NCBI GenBank assembly: GCA_003282425.1
Contig: QBZF01000001.1
Coordinates: 57,450-121,449, forward strand
Direction: 5' to 3'
DNA from: Prochlorococcus sp. AG-335-A05
GTDB taxonomy: Bacteria; Cyanobacteriota; Cyanobacteriia; PCC-6307; Cyanobiaceae
DNA length: 64,000 nucleotides
Positions 31,574 to 42,378 of this stretch are shown one piece after another; position 1 is the stretch's first letter, and every line of letters begins with the position of its first letter. Below the pieces are notes generated by a model. It ran no database searches. It had not been told where the DNA came from and was given only the letters and a program-made list of their open reading frames with translations. Made by a program: the position numbers and the translations under genes.

Positions 31574-31957
31574 TTGGAATTAAGAACAAAGATTGTCGCT
31601 GGAGTTATTAGATCACTTAAGTTACCGCCTAGGTTCCGTCTTAAAATGGTTAAAGAAGATCCTGTCCGACTTGAATTGAGTCTAACTCCTTCTTATGGAA
31701 AAAATCCTGTAATAGTCGGAATAGTGGAGTCTTTGGATTTAGTTGCTAGGCGAGATAGAGAGGGAAAAATGCCAAGAGATCTACAAGGAACTTGGGATTG
31801 GACTGTTAGACATGGAAAAGTAAGCACTGGAGGTTGGAACCCAATGCTTAAAGAAGCGCTCCAAACTATGTTTGAAACAGGTTTGCCATCGATAATATAT
31901 GAAGAATTAACTGGAGATGAGTACAAGCCAGTTGATGGAATAAGACATGTTAGATAA
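31574..31957 (+). CDS. conserved cyanobacterial hypothetical protein
   Basis: 127 aa ORF; well-formed soluble protein, TTG start. Confidence 0.7.
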   Translation: MELRTKIVAGVIRSLKLPPRFRLKMVKEDPVRLELSLTPSYGKNPVIVGIVESLDLVARRDREGKMPRDLQGTWDWTVRHGKVSTGGWNPMLKEALQTMFETGLPSIIYEELTGDEYKPVDGIRHVR

Positions 31958-32025
31958 ATCATGAATTTTTACATAAATTCAACCTTCAAACGCTAAAATG
32001 TAATTACTTTCTCGAATAAATCATT

Positions 32026-32172
32026 ATGAATGAGAATAATCAACCAAGATTTGGTTTTGTTAACTTTGCAGAAACTTGGAACGGAAGGATGGCAATGATG
32101 GGAATATTGATAGGTTTAGGTACAGAATTGATTACAGGTCAAAGTATTCTAAGACAAATTGGAATTGGTTAA
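32026..32172 (+). CDS. hli: high light inducible protein, short form (not in supplied ORF track)
   Basis: 48 aa MNENNQPRFGFVNFAETWNGRMAMMGILIGLGTELITGQSILRQIGIG with WNGRMAMMG motif. Confidence 0.88.
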   Translation: MNENNQPRFGFVNFAETWNGRMAMMGILIGLGTELITGQSILRQIGIG

Positions 32173-32199
32173 ATTTTTTCAAGAAATATTTAAGGACAA

Positions 32200-32526
32200 T
32201 CATTTGATTTCTTCTGCCTTTACTTCAATTGTAGTTTCGCTGGGTTTTTTCAAAATTTCAGAGCTTTTTGAATTTGTATTTTCTAAATCTGCCCCACAAT
32301 TCATGCAGGTATTATCAATTCCTAAAGTCACAGTACCACATTGATTACAAGTATTTACTTTTGACTTTAAGGAATTAAAACTTATCAAGAAAACAGCAAG
32401 TATTAAAAGAGGAATTAAAAATATAAGAAATAAAAGATTTCCGATAAGATTTAAAAAAAAGTTAAATCCAAAAAGGGAAGTTAATATTAAAAAAATTAAA
32501 GAGTAGGTGAATAAACTTTTGTTCAT
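32200..32526 (-). CDS. small membrane protein with zinc-ribbon (CxxC...CxxC)
   Basis: TM segments then CNQCGTVTLGIDNTCMNCGADLE. Confidence 0.75.
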   Translation of the reverse strand: MNKSLFTYSLIFLILTSLFGFNFFLNLIGNLLFLIFLIPLLILAVFLISFNSLKSKVNTCNQCGTVTLGIDNTCMNCGADLENTNSKSSEILKKPSETTIEVKAEEIK

Positions 32527-32558
32527 TTTAGAAAAGGTAACATGTGATTCTTTTAGAA

Positions 32559-33518
32559 TTAATTTTTTCTTCTCCTGCTTGTTAAAGACATACTAGCTAT
32601 AACCACACTCCAACATTGTCCAAAATATAAAACAACGCCTAATAGCCAAACCCATAAAGTTAGTACTAAAAAACCTCCAATAAAACCATATGCTTGAAAC
32701 CTTGTCCCAAGGGAAAGAATACTTTTACTAACTGCTAGATTAAGAGTAGTTAGCCCAATTCCAATCAGAATTGAACCAGGGATTAGTGGTTTTAAAGGAA
32801 CTTTTCTACTTGGCAATAGTGCTTGAAGTAATAAAGCCATTAATGAAAATCCTACCAGTGGCAAAGCAAATTGACCAACTTGTAAGAGTGGTAATTTTAT
32901 AATGAATTCAGATATGAAATTACTAGAATTTGATATTTTTTCTAAAACAGTAGTTGGAATCATTCTAAGGTTTGCACTGATTTGATCTAATACCATTAAA
33001 AACCCTATAAAAAATACTACTAAGAAAGCTTCAATTCTGTTCCTAAGAAATCTTGATGCTTGCTCTTTCCAGGCAGAGTTTATTCTTCTTGAAGGCAGCT
33101 CGTCTTCCCAAAGCCTATCTGAACCTCTTTGAAGTGATAAGTAAGCGTTGCCAGCAGTAAATAGTAAAAACATAGCTCCTAAAATACCTGCTCCAAAGCC
33201 TTGGTCAATTAATTTAAATAATGTTGTTTCAACTAATTCAACAACCGATGGAGGTAAAATTTGAGCGGCAACAGATATTATTTGTTGATCTAAACCATCT
33301 TGTTTACCTAGAAACCAAGAAGCTATTGAAAGAGAAATAAGGAGTATTGGAAAGAATGACTGAAGGGTGTAATAAGCAAAAGCAGCGCTTAAATCAATGC
33401 AATCCGATTTACTCCATCTTTCACAAGCTCCCCATAAACTTTTAATAATCCATGTTGTACTGCGCTGCATATTAATTCTCTTCAAATACTTATCCCAAAT
33501 CTTTTTTATTGTATCCAA
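32559..33518 (-). CDS. YihY/virulence factor BrkB family membrane protein
   Basis: DLSAAFAYYTLQSFFPILLISLSI; multi-TM. Confidence 0.9.
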   Translation of the reverse strand: MDTIKKIWDKYLKRINMQRSTTWIIKSLWGACERWSKSDCIDLSAAFAYYTLQSFFPILLISLSIASWFLGKQDGLDQQIISVAAQILPPSVVELVETTLFKLIDQGFGAGILGAMFLLFTAGNAYLSLQRGSDRLWEDELPSRRINSAWKEQASRFLRNRIEAFLVVFFIGFLMVLDQISANLRMIPTTVLEKISNSSNFISEFIIKLPLLQVGQFALPLVGFSLMALLLQALLPSRKVPLKPLIPGSILIGIGLTTLNLAVSKSILSLGTRFQAYGFIGGFLVLTLWVWLLGVVLYFGQCWSVVIASMSLTSRRRKN

Positions 33519-33558
33519 TAGGGATATTTTTCAAGTCTTTTATATATTTATGATGCAA

Positions 33559-34356
33559 CTAATTTTCCAATAATAAATTACCCCATGGTCTTAATACTTT
33601 CATTTTTTCTTTTGTTCTTGAGGCAATTAAGGGAAAATTAGTATCTTGTAAATCTTGTTTTGCAGTTAAATGCATAGGGTTTATTTCTAACCACTCAATT
33701 GAACAATTTAGCTCCTCAAGTAATAGCCATGCTGCTGCAATGTCCCATATTTTAGGAGTTGATTCTATTGCTCCAAAAGTTTGTCCCATTGCAACGCTTG
33801 TTAAATTTAAACTGGATACACCAAGAAGTCTTATTTTTCCAGGAAATATAGAACTAGGATTTTTTTGTAAAATTTTAATAGATCTACTGCATAAAGATAC
33901 GCATTCACTTTTTTGATTATTATTAACCTCAATTTTCTTGTTGTTAAGCCAAACACCTTCTCCTTTGATTGCTACAAATGTTTTCTTTAGTGTAGGAATG
34001 ATTAAAAAAGAAGATTGAGGGGCGCCATCCACAAATCTTGCTACCGAAATAGACCAATAAGGAATTCCTGCAGCAAAATTTGTCGTCCCATCAAGAGGAT
34101 CTACTATCCAATAAGCATTTGTATTAGGAACTAACTTTCCTCCCTCTTCACTTAGAACCCCTTCATTTGGAGCAATTTTAGATAGAGCCTCTACTATCGT
34201 TTTATCGCTCCATAAATCACAACTTGTGATTAAGGAACCATCTGACTTGTTGCTAGCACTGATGTTTCCAAAATCTTTTAATTGGCGATCACTAACCAAT
34301 TCAAATAAAGACTCTAAATCTTTTAACTGTTGACTGGTTAAAATATTTTTATTCAT
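33559..34356 (-). CDS. inositol monophosphatase family protein
   Basis: EEGG, WIVDPLDGTTNFAAGIPYW, WDIAAAWLLLEE. Confidence 0.93.
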   Translation of the reverse strand: MNKNILTSQQLKDLESLFELVSDRQLKDFGNISASNKSDGSLITSCDLWSDKTIVEALSKIAPNEGVLSEEGGKLVPNTNAYWIVDPLDGTTNFAAGIPYWSISVARFVDGAPQSSFLIIPTLKKTFVAIKGEGVWLNNKKIEVNNNQKSECVSLCSRSIKILQKNPSSIFPGKIRLLGVSSLNLTSVAMGQTFGAIESTPKIWDIAAAWLLLEELNCSIEWLEINPMHLTAKQDLQDTNFPLIASRTKEKMKVLRPWGNLLLEN

Positions 34357-34358
34357 GT

Positions 34359-35789
34359 TCAGATATTACAAATAGATTGAATTTCATTTTTGATAGGTTT
34401 GTTTTCCTCGTTACAAATATTACTTATTTCAAGGAAAGTCAATCTTACTAATTTATCTAAATTTAAATTGTAATTATAAATTGAATCAATTTTTTTTGAA
34501 TTAGCATTACTTAACTCTTTTTGTCTTACAAGAACATCTTTTAGTGTAGATATTCCTACGTCATATCTTAATCTTGCTAATCTTAAAGATTCTTCTGTAG
34601 AAGAGATTTCTTTTAGAGATGAAAGAATTTTTTCTTCATTTAATTTTAAATTCAAATAGGCTTTACTAATATTTGTCTTTAAAACATTTTCAAGATTTTT
34701 ATATGAGTAATCTTCCGATTTTGCATCAGCTTTGCTTGATTTATATAAATTTTTATTTTGCCCGCCGTCAAAAATATTCCAACCAAAGTTTAAGCTTACA
34801 GTATTTGTATATGAAGATCCAGATTTTTCAGGGTCTATTTTGACTGACAAAGAATCACCCTTAGAAAACGAACTACTAAACGTATTACTTATGTAAACAT
34901 TTGGCTTGTAAACATTCAAATAATTCTTAGCTTGATTTTCTTTGATTGATTTTTTTAGATTAATATTTTTGAGTGAGAGGCTATTTACTAAACCCTCAGT
35001 AATATTCTTGTTTAATTTATGGTTCCAGAAACCTATTAATTTTTGCTTTTGATTAATCTTGAAGTCCCCATTTATATTTAAGATTTCTTTTAGTGCAATT
35101 TTATTAATCTGATTCTGAATTTTTTTCTCATTCAGTGATTGCCTATCTCTAGATAATTGTGCTTCAGCTTCAAGAACCTCAAATTTTGTTCCTATTCCTG
35201 CATCAAATTTTGACTGAGCATCTTTCAAGCTAGTAATTGATAAATCAAGAGATAATTTTTTGTTTTTAATATCCTGATAAGACTTTTGTAATTTGTGATA
35301 TCTAGATTTTGCCTCTTTTATGAGATCTTTCTTTTTAATCTCATAATTATTTTTAGCTATTGCGTAATTATTTCTAGCGATTTTAATTTCAGATCCCCTT
35401 AGAGGGTCTATTAAGTCTAATTTAATATTAAGGGATGGATTTGCTGAAAATTGCGAAGTTTTTGTAGTTGATGAGCTACTGTTATAATTTTTGCCCGAAA
35501 CATATTTAGGTAATCCACTGGCCTGCAAATCTAATGAGGGATATCTTTTAGCGATTTTGCTCGAAAGAGTAAATGTTGTTGAATTGACTAAACTTTCTAA
35601 TGCTTTAAGTTCTTGATTATTCTTTAGAGTAATATTATCTATTTCTGAATAATTAAGGAATATTTGGTTTTCGTTTTCATGAAGGATTTCTTCAATATTA
35701 TTATTGGCCTTACTTAAAAGTGCTTCTTGAGAATTAATATACAAACAAAAAGGCAAAACTAACATTGGATGTATAAGTTTTCTAAGCAT
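34359..35789 (-). CDS. TolC-like outer membrane efflux protein
   Basis: Two OEP-type coiled-coil repeats, e.g. LARLRYDVGISTLKDVLVRQKEL and DAQSKFDAGIGTKFEVLEAEAQLSRDRQ. Confidence 0.9.
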   Translation of the reverse strand: MLRKLIHPMLVLPFCLYINSQEALLSKANNNIEEILHENENQIFLNYSEIDNITLKNNQELKALESLVNSTTFTLSSKIAKRYPSLDLQASGLPKYVSGKNYNSSSSTTKTSQFSANPSLNIKLDLIDPLRGSEIKIARNNYAIAKNNYEIKKKDLIKEAKSRYHKLQKSYQDIKNKKLSLDLSITSLKDAQSKFDAGIGTKFEVLEAEAQLSRDRQSLNEKKIQNQINKIALKEILNINGDFKINQKQKLIGFWNHKLNKNITEGLVNSLSLKNINLKKSIKENQAKNYLNVYKPNVYISNTFSSSFSKGDSLSVKIDPEKSGSSYTNTVSLNFGWNIFDGGQNKNLYKSSKADAKSEDYSYKNLENVLKTNISKAYLNLKLNEEKILSSLKEISSTEESLRLARLRYDVGISTLKDVLVRQKELSNANSKKIDSIYNYNLNLDKLVRLTFLEISNICNEENKPIKNEIQSICNI

Positions 35790-37242
35790 AATTAGGTATT
35801 TCTTTTGTTTTAGATAAACCGATTAGATTACTAATAATATCATTTGTATCATCAAGAACGTGAATATTAGTTTTCAGTTTATCTGAAACTTCAGTTAAAT
35901 TTTTGTCATCCAAAAACAAATCACTATTAAGCTTTAACATTATTGATGGTATAAATATACTTTCTCCAAGATCCTTATTTTGTAGTCCAGCAATTAAATC
36001 TTCACCAGTTAAAAGCCCTGTTACAACTTGATCTTGCCCCCAGTAAACACTTGGCAAACCATATAGATTAATTCTGAGGCCATCAATTTTATTAAGTTTT
36101 TTCACTGTTGGAAGCAGTGCTTCGTAAACTAATTTCCCAACAATCCAACTGACTTTTCTTTGTTTATCTATTTTTTCAGGAAGAGATTTTGTTTTAGTCT
36201 CCAATGTTTTAAGAAAACTTCGTATTGAACCAACTCCATTAGATTCTTGGGGCATATTTTCATATGTTTTATAGCTTGGTAATTTGAGACCAGCTATTAA
36301 GTACCATTCGTCGGCAAGCCAACAAAAGCGAGTTCCAATACTTTTTTGTAGAGAGGTTTGAATTTTTTCCACTTGTTGAATAATTTTTCTTGCATATTCT
36401 TTGCTTATCGCTATTAAGCCATCGTTTTCAGGCCTAAACTTTGTTAGGCCTACTGGAACTATGGCTGTTGAAAGTACAGTTTTAAAACTTTTTTTATGAA
36501 ATTTTGCAAGATCGTAAATAGATTTTTCTAAGATTTTACCATCATTAATTTCGGGACATACAACTATTTGCGCGTGTATTTGGATTGAATTTTGTTCTAA
36601 CCATTCAATTTGTTCAAGAATTTGACTTGCTTTTTTATTTTTTAATAATTTTTCTCGGGTTTTTGGGTCAGTGGCATGTACTGAAATAAAAAGCGGTGAG
36701 AGTTTTTGAGTAGATATTCTATTCCAGTCATCTTTATTTAAATTGGTTAGGGTTAGATATGAACCATATAGAAAACTTAATCTATAGTCATCATCTTTTA
36801 CGTAAAGACTTTTTCTTTTGCCATTTGGTTGTTGATCTATAAAGCAAAAAGGGCACTTATTATTACATTGTTTGATTGAGTCAAATAATGCATCTTTAAA
36901 ATTAATTCCTAAATTGTCATCTTGATCTTTTTCAATACTAATGTTGTGAATCTTCTTGTTTTTATCCAATACCGATATATCTAAAATTTCTTCACTAATA
37001 AGGATCTGATAATCAATTAAGTCTCTAGGTTTCTTACCATTAATACTAATAATTGAATCACCTGATTCAAAGCCTATTTCTTCAGCAATAGATTTATTTT
37101 CAATACTTTCAATTTCTGCTGGATTAATTTGGTAGTTAATATTCGGAATCAAAAGATCATTAGAATCCTCTTTATAATTAATTTCTTTCCACACAATTAA
37201 AGACCAATCTTTTATCTTTATATTTATTGTAAACTCATACAA
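35782..37242 (-). CDS. DUF512/PDZ-containing radical-SAM-like Fe-S protein
   Basis: PDZ-like N-terminus, CNNKCPFCFIDQQPNGKRKSLYVKDDDYRLSFLYGSYLTLTN. Confidence 0.9.
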   Translation of the reverse strand: MYEFTINIKIKDWSLIVWKEINYKEDSNDLLIPNINYQINPAEIESIENKSIAEEIGFESGDSIISINGKKPRDLIDYQILISEEILDISVLDKNKKIHNISIEKDQDDNLGINFKDALFDSIKQCNNKCPFCFIDQQPNGKRKSLYVKDDDYRLSFLYGSYLTLTNLNKDDWNRISTQKLSPLFISVHATDPKTREKLLKNKKASQILEQIEWLEQNSIQIHAQIVVCPEINDGKILEKSIYDLAKFHKKSFKTVLSTAIVPVGLTKFRPENDGLIAISKEYARKIIQQVEKIQTSLQKSIGTRFCWLADEWYLIAGLKLPSYKTYENMPQESNGVGSIRSFLKTLETKTKSLPEKIDKQRKVSWIVGKLVYEALLPTVKKLNKIDGLRINLYGLPSVYWGQDQVVTGLLTGEDLIAGLQNKDLGESIFIPSIMLKLNSDLFLDDKNLTEVSDKLKTNIHVLDDTNDIISNLIGLSKTKEIPNYA

Positions 37243-37380
37243 GACTCAAAGTATAATAAATACTCTTAAAATACTAAATATGATTAATTTATTTCAACTA
37301 TTAAATTAATAAAATATGTGATCTGCATTTTTATTAAACTAGATCTAAATTAATTCATAAATTTTTAAAGCCTTAATGCA

Positions 37381-38148
37381 TTGGAAGAATTAATTACTAA
37401 AAAATTAGAAGTGAATGATAATTTGAAACCTAGATTTCATAATGGATTCGATATTGTTAATACTACTTTTTTAGCTAGACCAATTGCTTTACGACTATGG
37501 TCCTCTTTTTTTGTAATTTTGCCAATTTTTGTACAGGCACCATGGGTTAGATTTGCTCCTATTAGTGCTCTTTGCGCAACTTTTTTTATCCTTGCGGCTG
37601 CTTTTTTATTGTCTAGAGAAGAGGGGGATAAATGGTTTATTGTAGGCTCGTTATTATTAGGAGTCTCGGGAAGTTGGCTTGGAGGTTGTTTATTTTGGGG
37701 CTGGTTAAGTGCTTATCCTATTCTCCATATCCCAGTTGAAGCAGTTGCATTGCCTCTTGCGATTGTAGGACTTGGAACAAAATGGAAAATCGGCTCAAGT
37801 TTTTATATTTCGTCTTTATTTGGAACGGCGATTACAGATTTGACAATATTTTTGACAGGAATAATGGATCAATGGAAGGAGGTTATTATTGCGGATTCTG
37901 ATAATGCTCCATTAATACTTCAGAAAACTTCCGAAAATCTTATTCAGTTTAAATCTTTGTCTATTATTATTTTTGCGGCATTAGTACTCTGGTTCATATC
38001 AAAAGAAATTTTTAATTATGCTGTATCTAATTCGATAAATGGGAAGGCTCTTTTAGTATCAAGTTATGTAATTCAAACTACCTTAATTGTTGATGGTATT
38101 TTTATTGTGTTAGCAATTATTCAACCAACACTAAGTGGTTTGGTTTAA
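37381..38148 (+). CDS. DUF3120 membrane protein
   Basis: Multi-TM; GWLSAYPILHIPVEAVALPLAIVGL. Confidence 0.78.
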   Translation: MEELITKKLEVNDNLKPRFHNGFDIVNTTFLARPIALRLWSSFFVILPIFVQAPWVRFAPISALCATFFILAAAFLLSREEGDKWFIVGSLLLGVSGSWLGGCLFWGWLSAYPILHIPVEAVALPLAIVGLGTKWKIGSSFYISSLFGTAITDLTIFLTGIMDQWKEVIIADSDNAPLILQKTSENLIQFKSLSIIIFAALVLWFISKEIFNYAVSNSINGKALLVSSYVIQTTLIVDGIFIVLAIIQPTLSGLV

Positions 38149-39815
38149 TGCTAAGACCGCCATTTTCGCAAGAATCAATATCTATTGATAAATGGGATGT
38201 GATTGTCATTGGTGCAGGAGCAGCTGGTTTAATGACTTGTTTGGAATTGCCAGAAAATTTAAATGTCCTTCTTTTAAATAGGAATACAAGTAAAAGATCA
38301 TCTAGCAGATGGGCCCAAGGAGGGATTGCATCAGTAGTTAGACCTGAAGATTCTTTTGCTCTTCATGTTGAAGATACCTTAAAAGCTGGAGATGATTTGT
38401 GTGACTTATCTGCTGTTGAAATGCTTGTGAAAGAGGCTCCTGGTTGCGTTGATAGGTTACAAAATTTAGGTATGATTTTTGATCAGAGCTCTGATCAACT
38501 ATCAACAACTTTAGAAGCGGCCCATTCTTGTAGAAGAGTTTTGCATGTTAAAGATAGAACAGGTAGGGCACTTGTAGAAGTTTTAGAGGATCATATCGAA
38601 AACAAGGAGAATATTTTGCATTGTAGAGGTGTGAGAGTAACAGAATTGCTTATTGAAAAGGAAGTATGTAGGGGGGTTCAGGTATTAGATGGATCTAATT
38701 TATATTGGATTACTTCTAAAGCTGTTGTTTTAGCCACAGGCGGAGGGGGACACTTATTTACTAATACTACAAATCCTGCCCAATCTTCTGGGGAAGGAAT
38801 TGCTCTTTCATGGAAAGCTGGAGCTGCAATAGAGGATTTAGAATTTATTCAATTTCATCCTACAGCATTAAAGTTTTATGGTTCTCCCTGCTTTCTAATC
38901 TCTGAAGCCCTTCGAGGTGAGGGAGCAGTTCTTGTTGATAAGAACGGTGAGAGCCCAGTAAAGCATTTGGAAAATGGTGATCTAGCTACAAGAGATCAAG
39001 TTAGTAGAGCAATTATGAATAATATGCAAGAAAACGATGTTGATCATGTTGGTCTGGATTTAAGATTTATTGATCCAGAAAAAATTGTAGAAAGATTTCC
39101 TACAATTATAAGTAGATGTCAAGATTATGGAGTTAATCCTTTAAATGAGGTGATTCCTGTTGCGCCAGCTGCTCACTATTGGATGGGAGGTGTTCATACC
39201 GATTTAAATGCATCTTCTACAATGAAAGGATTATATGCCGTGGGAGAAGTAGCCTCTACAGGAGTGCATGGTGCAAATAGACTAGCTAGTAATTCGCTTA
39301 TGGAATGCCTTGTATTTGCGAGAAAAATGTCTTGTATCGAGTTGAATGCTCCTTCCAAAATAAGAAGGTTAGATAGATATACTACGGAAATTTTTATGGA
39401 TAATCCAAAGGAAGATTTTATCTTAGGTGTTTCAGATAAGATTGATTGTTTAAGAAAATTATGTTGGTCTAATTTAGGTGTCTCTCGTAATAAAAAAAAT
39501 ATGACTGAACTTTTAAAAACTCTTCAAGATGAGATAGATAAACTACAAAAAAATCCTTTACTTGAATGTCTTAATAAAATAGAAATTGATCAAAAATTGA
39601 AACTAAGTGAGCCAAATAGGAGAGGACTTAATTTATTGCTTGATTTGCATAATAGACAAATTACAACATTGCTATTGTTAAAAGCTTGTCTTTTTCGAGA
39701 GGAAAGTAGAGGAGGCCATTATAGGGATGATTTTCCAATTAAAGAAACAACTTGGAAATGCCATACAAGGCAGCAACTAAATCATGAAATAATTAAAAGG
39801 TTCATTAAAAATTAG
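38148..39815 (+). CDS. nadB: L-aspartate oxidase
   Basis: VIVIGAGAAGLMTCLEL, RWAQGGIASVV, EFIQFHPTAL, MGGVHTDLNASS. Confidence 0.95.
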   Translation: MLRPPFSQESISIDKWDVIVIGAGAAGLMTCLELPENLNVLLLNRNTSKRSSSRWAQGGIASVVRPEDSFALHVEDTLKAGDDLCDLSAVEMLVKEAPGCVDRLQNLGMIFDQSSDQLSTTLEAAHSCRRVLHVKDRTGRALVEVLEDHIENKENILHCRGVRVTELLIEKEVCRGVQVLDGSNLYWITSKAVVLATGGGGHLFTNTTNPAQSSGEGIALSWKAGAAIEDLEFIQFHPTALKFYGSPCFLISEALRGEGAVLVDKNGESPVKHLENGDLATRDQVSRAIMNNMQENDVDHVGLDLRFIDPEKIVERFPTIISRCQDYGVNPLNEVIPVAPAAHYWMGGVHTDLNASSTMKGLYAVGEVASTGVHGANRLASNSLMECLVFARKMSCIELNAPSKIRRLDRYTTEIFMDNPKEDFILGVSDKIDCLRKLCWSNLGVSRNKKNMTELLKTLQDEIDKLQKNPLLECLNKIEIDQKLKLSEPNRRGLNLLLDLHNRQITTLLLLKACLFREESRGGHYRDDFPIKETTWKCHTRQQLNHEIIKRFIKN

Positions 39816-40740
39816 AATCGCCATCATATTCAGTCATTATTGCTAAATCATTTAAATCTTTGACTCCACTATATATTTCACCATTAATTTCCCATGATGG
39901 AAACCCTTCAATCTGTTTTTCTTTGCAAAGTTTATATTGATTATCTTTACCGTCTTGTGCGCATTCTATAATCGATAACTCTTTAACTGCTTTTTTGCCA
40001 AATAGTTGTTTTTGATCATGGCAGTGTGGGCACCAGTATGCGCTAAACATTTTAATATTATTATCACTTAAAAATTTTGCAAACTTAATTTTCTGGGGTG
40101 AGCTAGTTGTAGTGATTGCAGGAGATACTTTTTCTGTACTTTTAGAAATATCAATTGCATTAGAAGGGTCAACACTATTTGACCATATTAATCCCCCAAC
40201 AAGAACTGTTAAAACAACAATGAATCCTCTATAAAACATAGGCTCTCTACTTTCAAACTTTGCACCAATCATAGAGATAATAAAGATAGAAATAGATAAA
40301 ATTGCCGAAAGAATACAAAAAAAACAATAAGCCTTGATTTTAAAGAACATAATATTTAGCAAAAGGATGCTAAACACAGAAGAAGCACAAGAGATTAAAA
40401 ATATTGCCCACCATATAATCTTATTTAATTTTTCTTTAGGAGAAACTAAATTCAATAATAAAAATATTGAAAATCCTAGTATTGAACCATAAGTAATAAC
40501 TCCTGCTAATGAGAGAGGAATATTGAATTGACTATTCTCGAATAATGTACCCCAAGGGCTATTTAAAACTGTTTCGCAACCATTTTTGATTCCAGGACAT
40601 GAAAGAGAGTTAAATAATCCCCAATTTTTTAAGGTAATAGAGCCCGTATCAACTAATCCAATGGTGCTCAGAATAGCAATTATAATTTTTGGCCATTTCA
40701 GATCTTTGTTATTTTTACTTTTCAAAGTCTTAAGAGCCAT
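39805..40740 (-). CDS. vitamin K epoxide reductase-thioredoxin-like fusion
   Basis: VKOR membrane domain (CPGIKNGCETVLNSPWG; CFFCILSA) plus C-terminal MFSAYWCPHCHDQKQLF; ORF opens to 40887 but internal Met at 40740 preferred because upstream part overlaps rimO. Confidence 0.9.
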   Translation of the reverse strand: MALKTLKSKNNKDLKWPKIIIAILSTIGLVDTGSITLKNWGLFNSLSCPGIKNGCETVLNSPWGTLFENSQFNIPLSLAGVITYGSILGFSIFLLLNLVSPKEKLNKIIWWAIFLISCASSVFSILLLNIMFFKIKAYCFFCILSAILSISIFIISMIGAKFESREPMFYRGFIVVLTVLVGGLIWSNSVDPSNAIDISKSTEKVSPAITTTSSPQKIKFAKFLSDNNIKMFSAYWCPHCHDQKQLFGKKAVKELSIIECAQDGKDNQYKLCKEKQIEGFPSWEINGEIYSGVKDLNDLAIMTEYDGDSNF

Positions 40741-40844
40741 AGATCTTTTATCTTTGTAATTTGCATAATCTATCCTAATATTATCTTTGAATGACTTATT
40801 AAAAGTTTCTTTGTAAATTATTTTTTTTATAATATCTAAATTAC

Positions 40845-42209
40845 GTGAAGCAAAATAATCAAAATGTAAAGGATAAAAAAATTTCAAAGGTTGCTTTTAG
40901 TCATGTTGGTTGTGAGAAAAATCTTGTTGATACTGAACATATGCAAGGGTTATTAGATAAGGAGGGATATGAAGTAGGAAATGATATAGAAGATGCAAAT
41001 GTGGTTGTAGTCAATACTTGTAGTTTTATAGAAACAGCTAGAGAAGAATCTATAAGGAAGATAATTGAGTTTACTGATCAAGGTAAAGAGGTAATAGTTG
41101 CCGGTTGTATGGCTCAGCATTTTAAAGAAGAACTTTTAAAAGAAATGCCTGAAATAAAAGGTTTAGTAGGAACGGGTGATTATCAAAAAATAGCTAAGGT
41201 TATCAATCGAGTAGAGAAAGGGGAAATTGTTAATGAAGTTTCAAAAATACCTGAATTTATTGCAGATGAAAAAATTCCACGCTTTGTAGATAAAAATAAA
41301 TTTGTCGCTTATCTTCGTATCGCTGAAGGGTGTGATTATAAGTGTGCATTTTGTATTATTCCTAAGTTAAGAGGTCCTCAACGTAGTAGGGATATAGAAT
41401 CTATAGTTTCAGAAGCAAAAAATCATGCAGCTCAAGGGATTCAAGAAATAATACTAATTAGTCAAATTACAACAAATTATGGTCAAGATATTTATGGTAA
41501 ACCTTCTTTAGCAAGACTCTTGAAAGCACTGTCTAAAGTTTCAGTTCCTTGGATACGAATTCATTATGCCTATCCAACTGGTTTAACTGATGAAGTTATT
41601 AAAGTTTTTAAAGATTCAAATAATATAGTTCCCTATTTTGATTTGCCTTTGCAACACAGTCATCCAGATGTTCTAAAGAGTATGAATAGACCTTGGCAGG
41701 CTTCTTTAAATGAATCAATTTTGAGTCAAATAAAGGAGCAAATACCATCTGCTGTATTAAGAACAAGCTTAATTGTTGGGTTTCCTGGAGAAAATCAAAA
41801 ACATTTTCAACATCTTTTAGATTTTTTGTATAGGCATGAGTTTGATCATGTTGGTATTTTTATCTTTTCTCCGGAGGAAGGAACAAGTGCTTTCGATTTG
41901 CCAAATAGGGTACCCTCAGAAGTAGCTGATGCGAGAAAAGATAATATAATATCCATTCAACAAAATATTTCTAAGAAAAAAAATCAGTTATATGTTGGTA
42001 CTACGGTTAAAGTATTAGTAGAAAAAATATCAGAAAATAAAGAACTGATAGGACGTTCTTATAACTTCGCTCCTGAAATAGACGGCAATGTCATCTTATC
42101 TATTAAAAATAATGAAGATGAAAAAAATTATATCGGTAAATTTGTTGAAGCAAAAATTTGTTTTGCGGATGAATATGATTTATATGGAGAGGTTATAAAA
42201 ACCTTATGA
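40845..42209 (+). CDS. rimO: ribosomal protein S12 methylthiotransferase
   Basis: [41 protein letters not shown]-terminal TRAM. Confidence 0.95.
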   Translation: MKQNNQNVKDKKISKVAFSHVGCEKNLVDTEHMQGLLDKEGYEVGNDIEDANVVVVNTCSFIETAREESIRKIIEFTDQGKEVIVAGCMAQHFKEELLKEMPEIKGLVGTGDYQKIAKVINRVEKGEIVNEVSKIPEFIADEKIPRFVDKNKFVAYLRIAEGCDYKCAFCIIPKLRGPQRSRDIESIVSEAKNHAAQGIQEIILISQITTNYGQDIYGKPSLARLLKALSKVSVPWIRIHYAYPTGLTDEVIKVFKDSNNIVPYFDLPLQHSHPDVLKSMNRPWQASLNESILSQIKEQIPSAVLRTSLIVGFPGENQKHFQHLLDFLYRHEFDHVGIFIFSPEEGTSAFDLPNRVPSEVADARKDNIISIQQNISKKKNQLYVGTTVKVLVEKISENKELIGRSYNFAPEIDGNVILSIKNNEDEKNYIGKFVEAKICFADEYDLYGEVIKTL

Positions 42210-42215
42210 ATTTTT

Positions 42216-42308
42216 TTAAATTAATTTAACTGCTCTTAAAAGTTTATCTAATAAGAAAGCAGCTCCAAAACCAAAACCTAGAAATGCAAAATAGAAAATG
42301 ATGTTCAT
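42216..42308 (-). CDS. possible cytochrome b6f small subunit PetL-like (not in supplied ORF track)
   Basis: 30 aa single TM MNIIFYFAFLGFGFGAAFLLDKLLRAVKLI; C-terminal LRAVKLI resembles PetL ends. Confidence 0.45.
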   Translation of the reverse strand: MNIIFYFAFLGFGFGAAFLLDKLLRAVKLI

Positions 42309-42378
42309 TTATCTTTTATATTTTTATTTAATTTAATTTAGCATCTCAATAAGAATTAGAATTCTTTCGTTTAATTTC

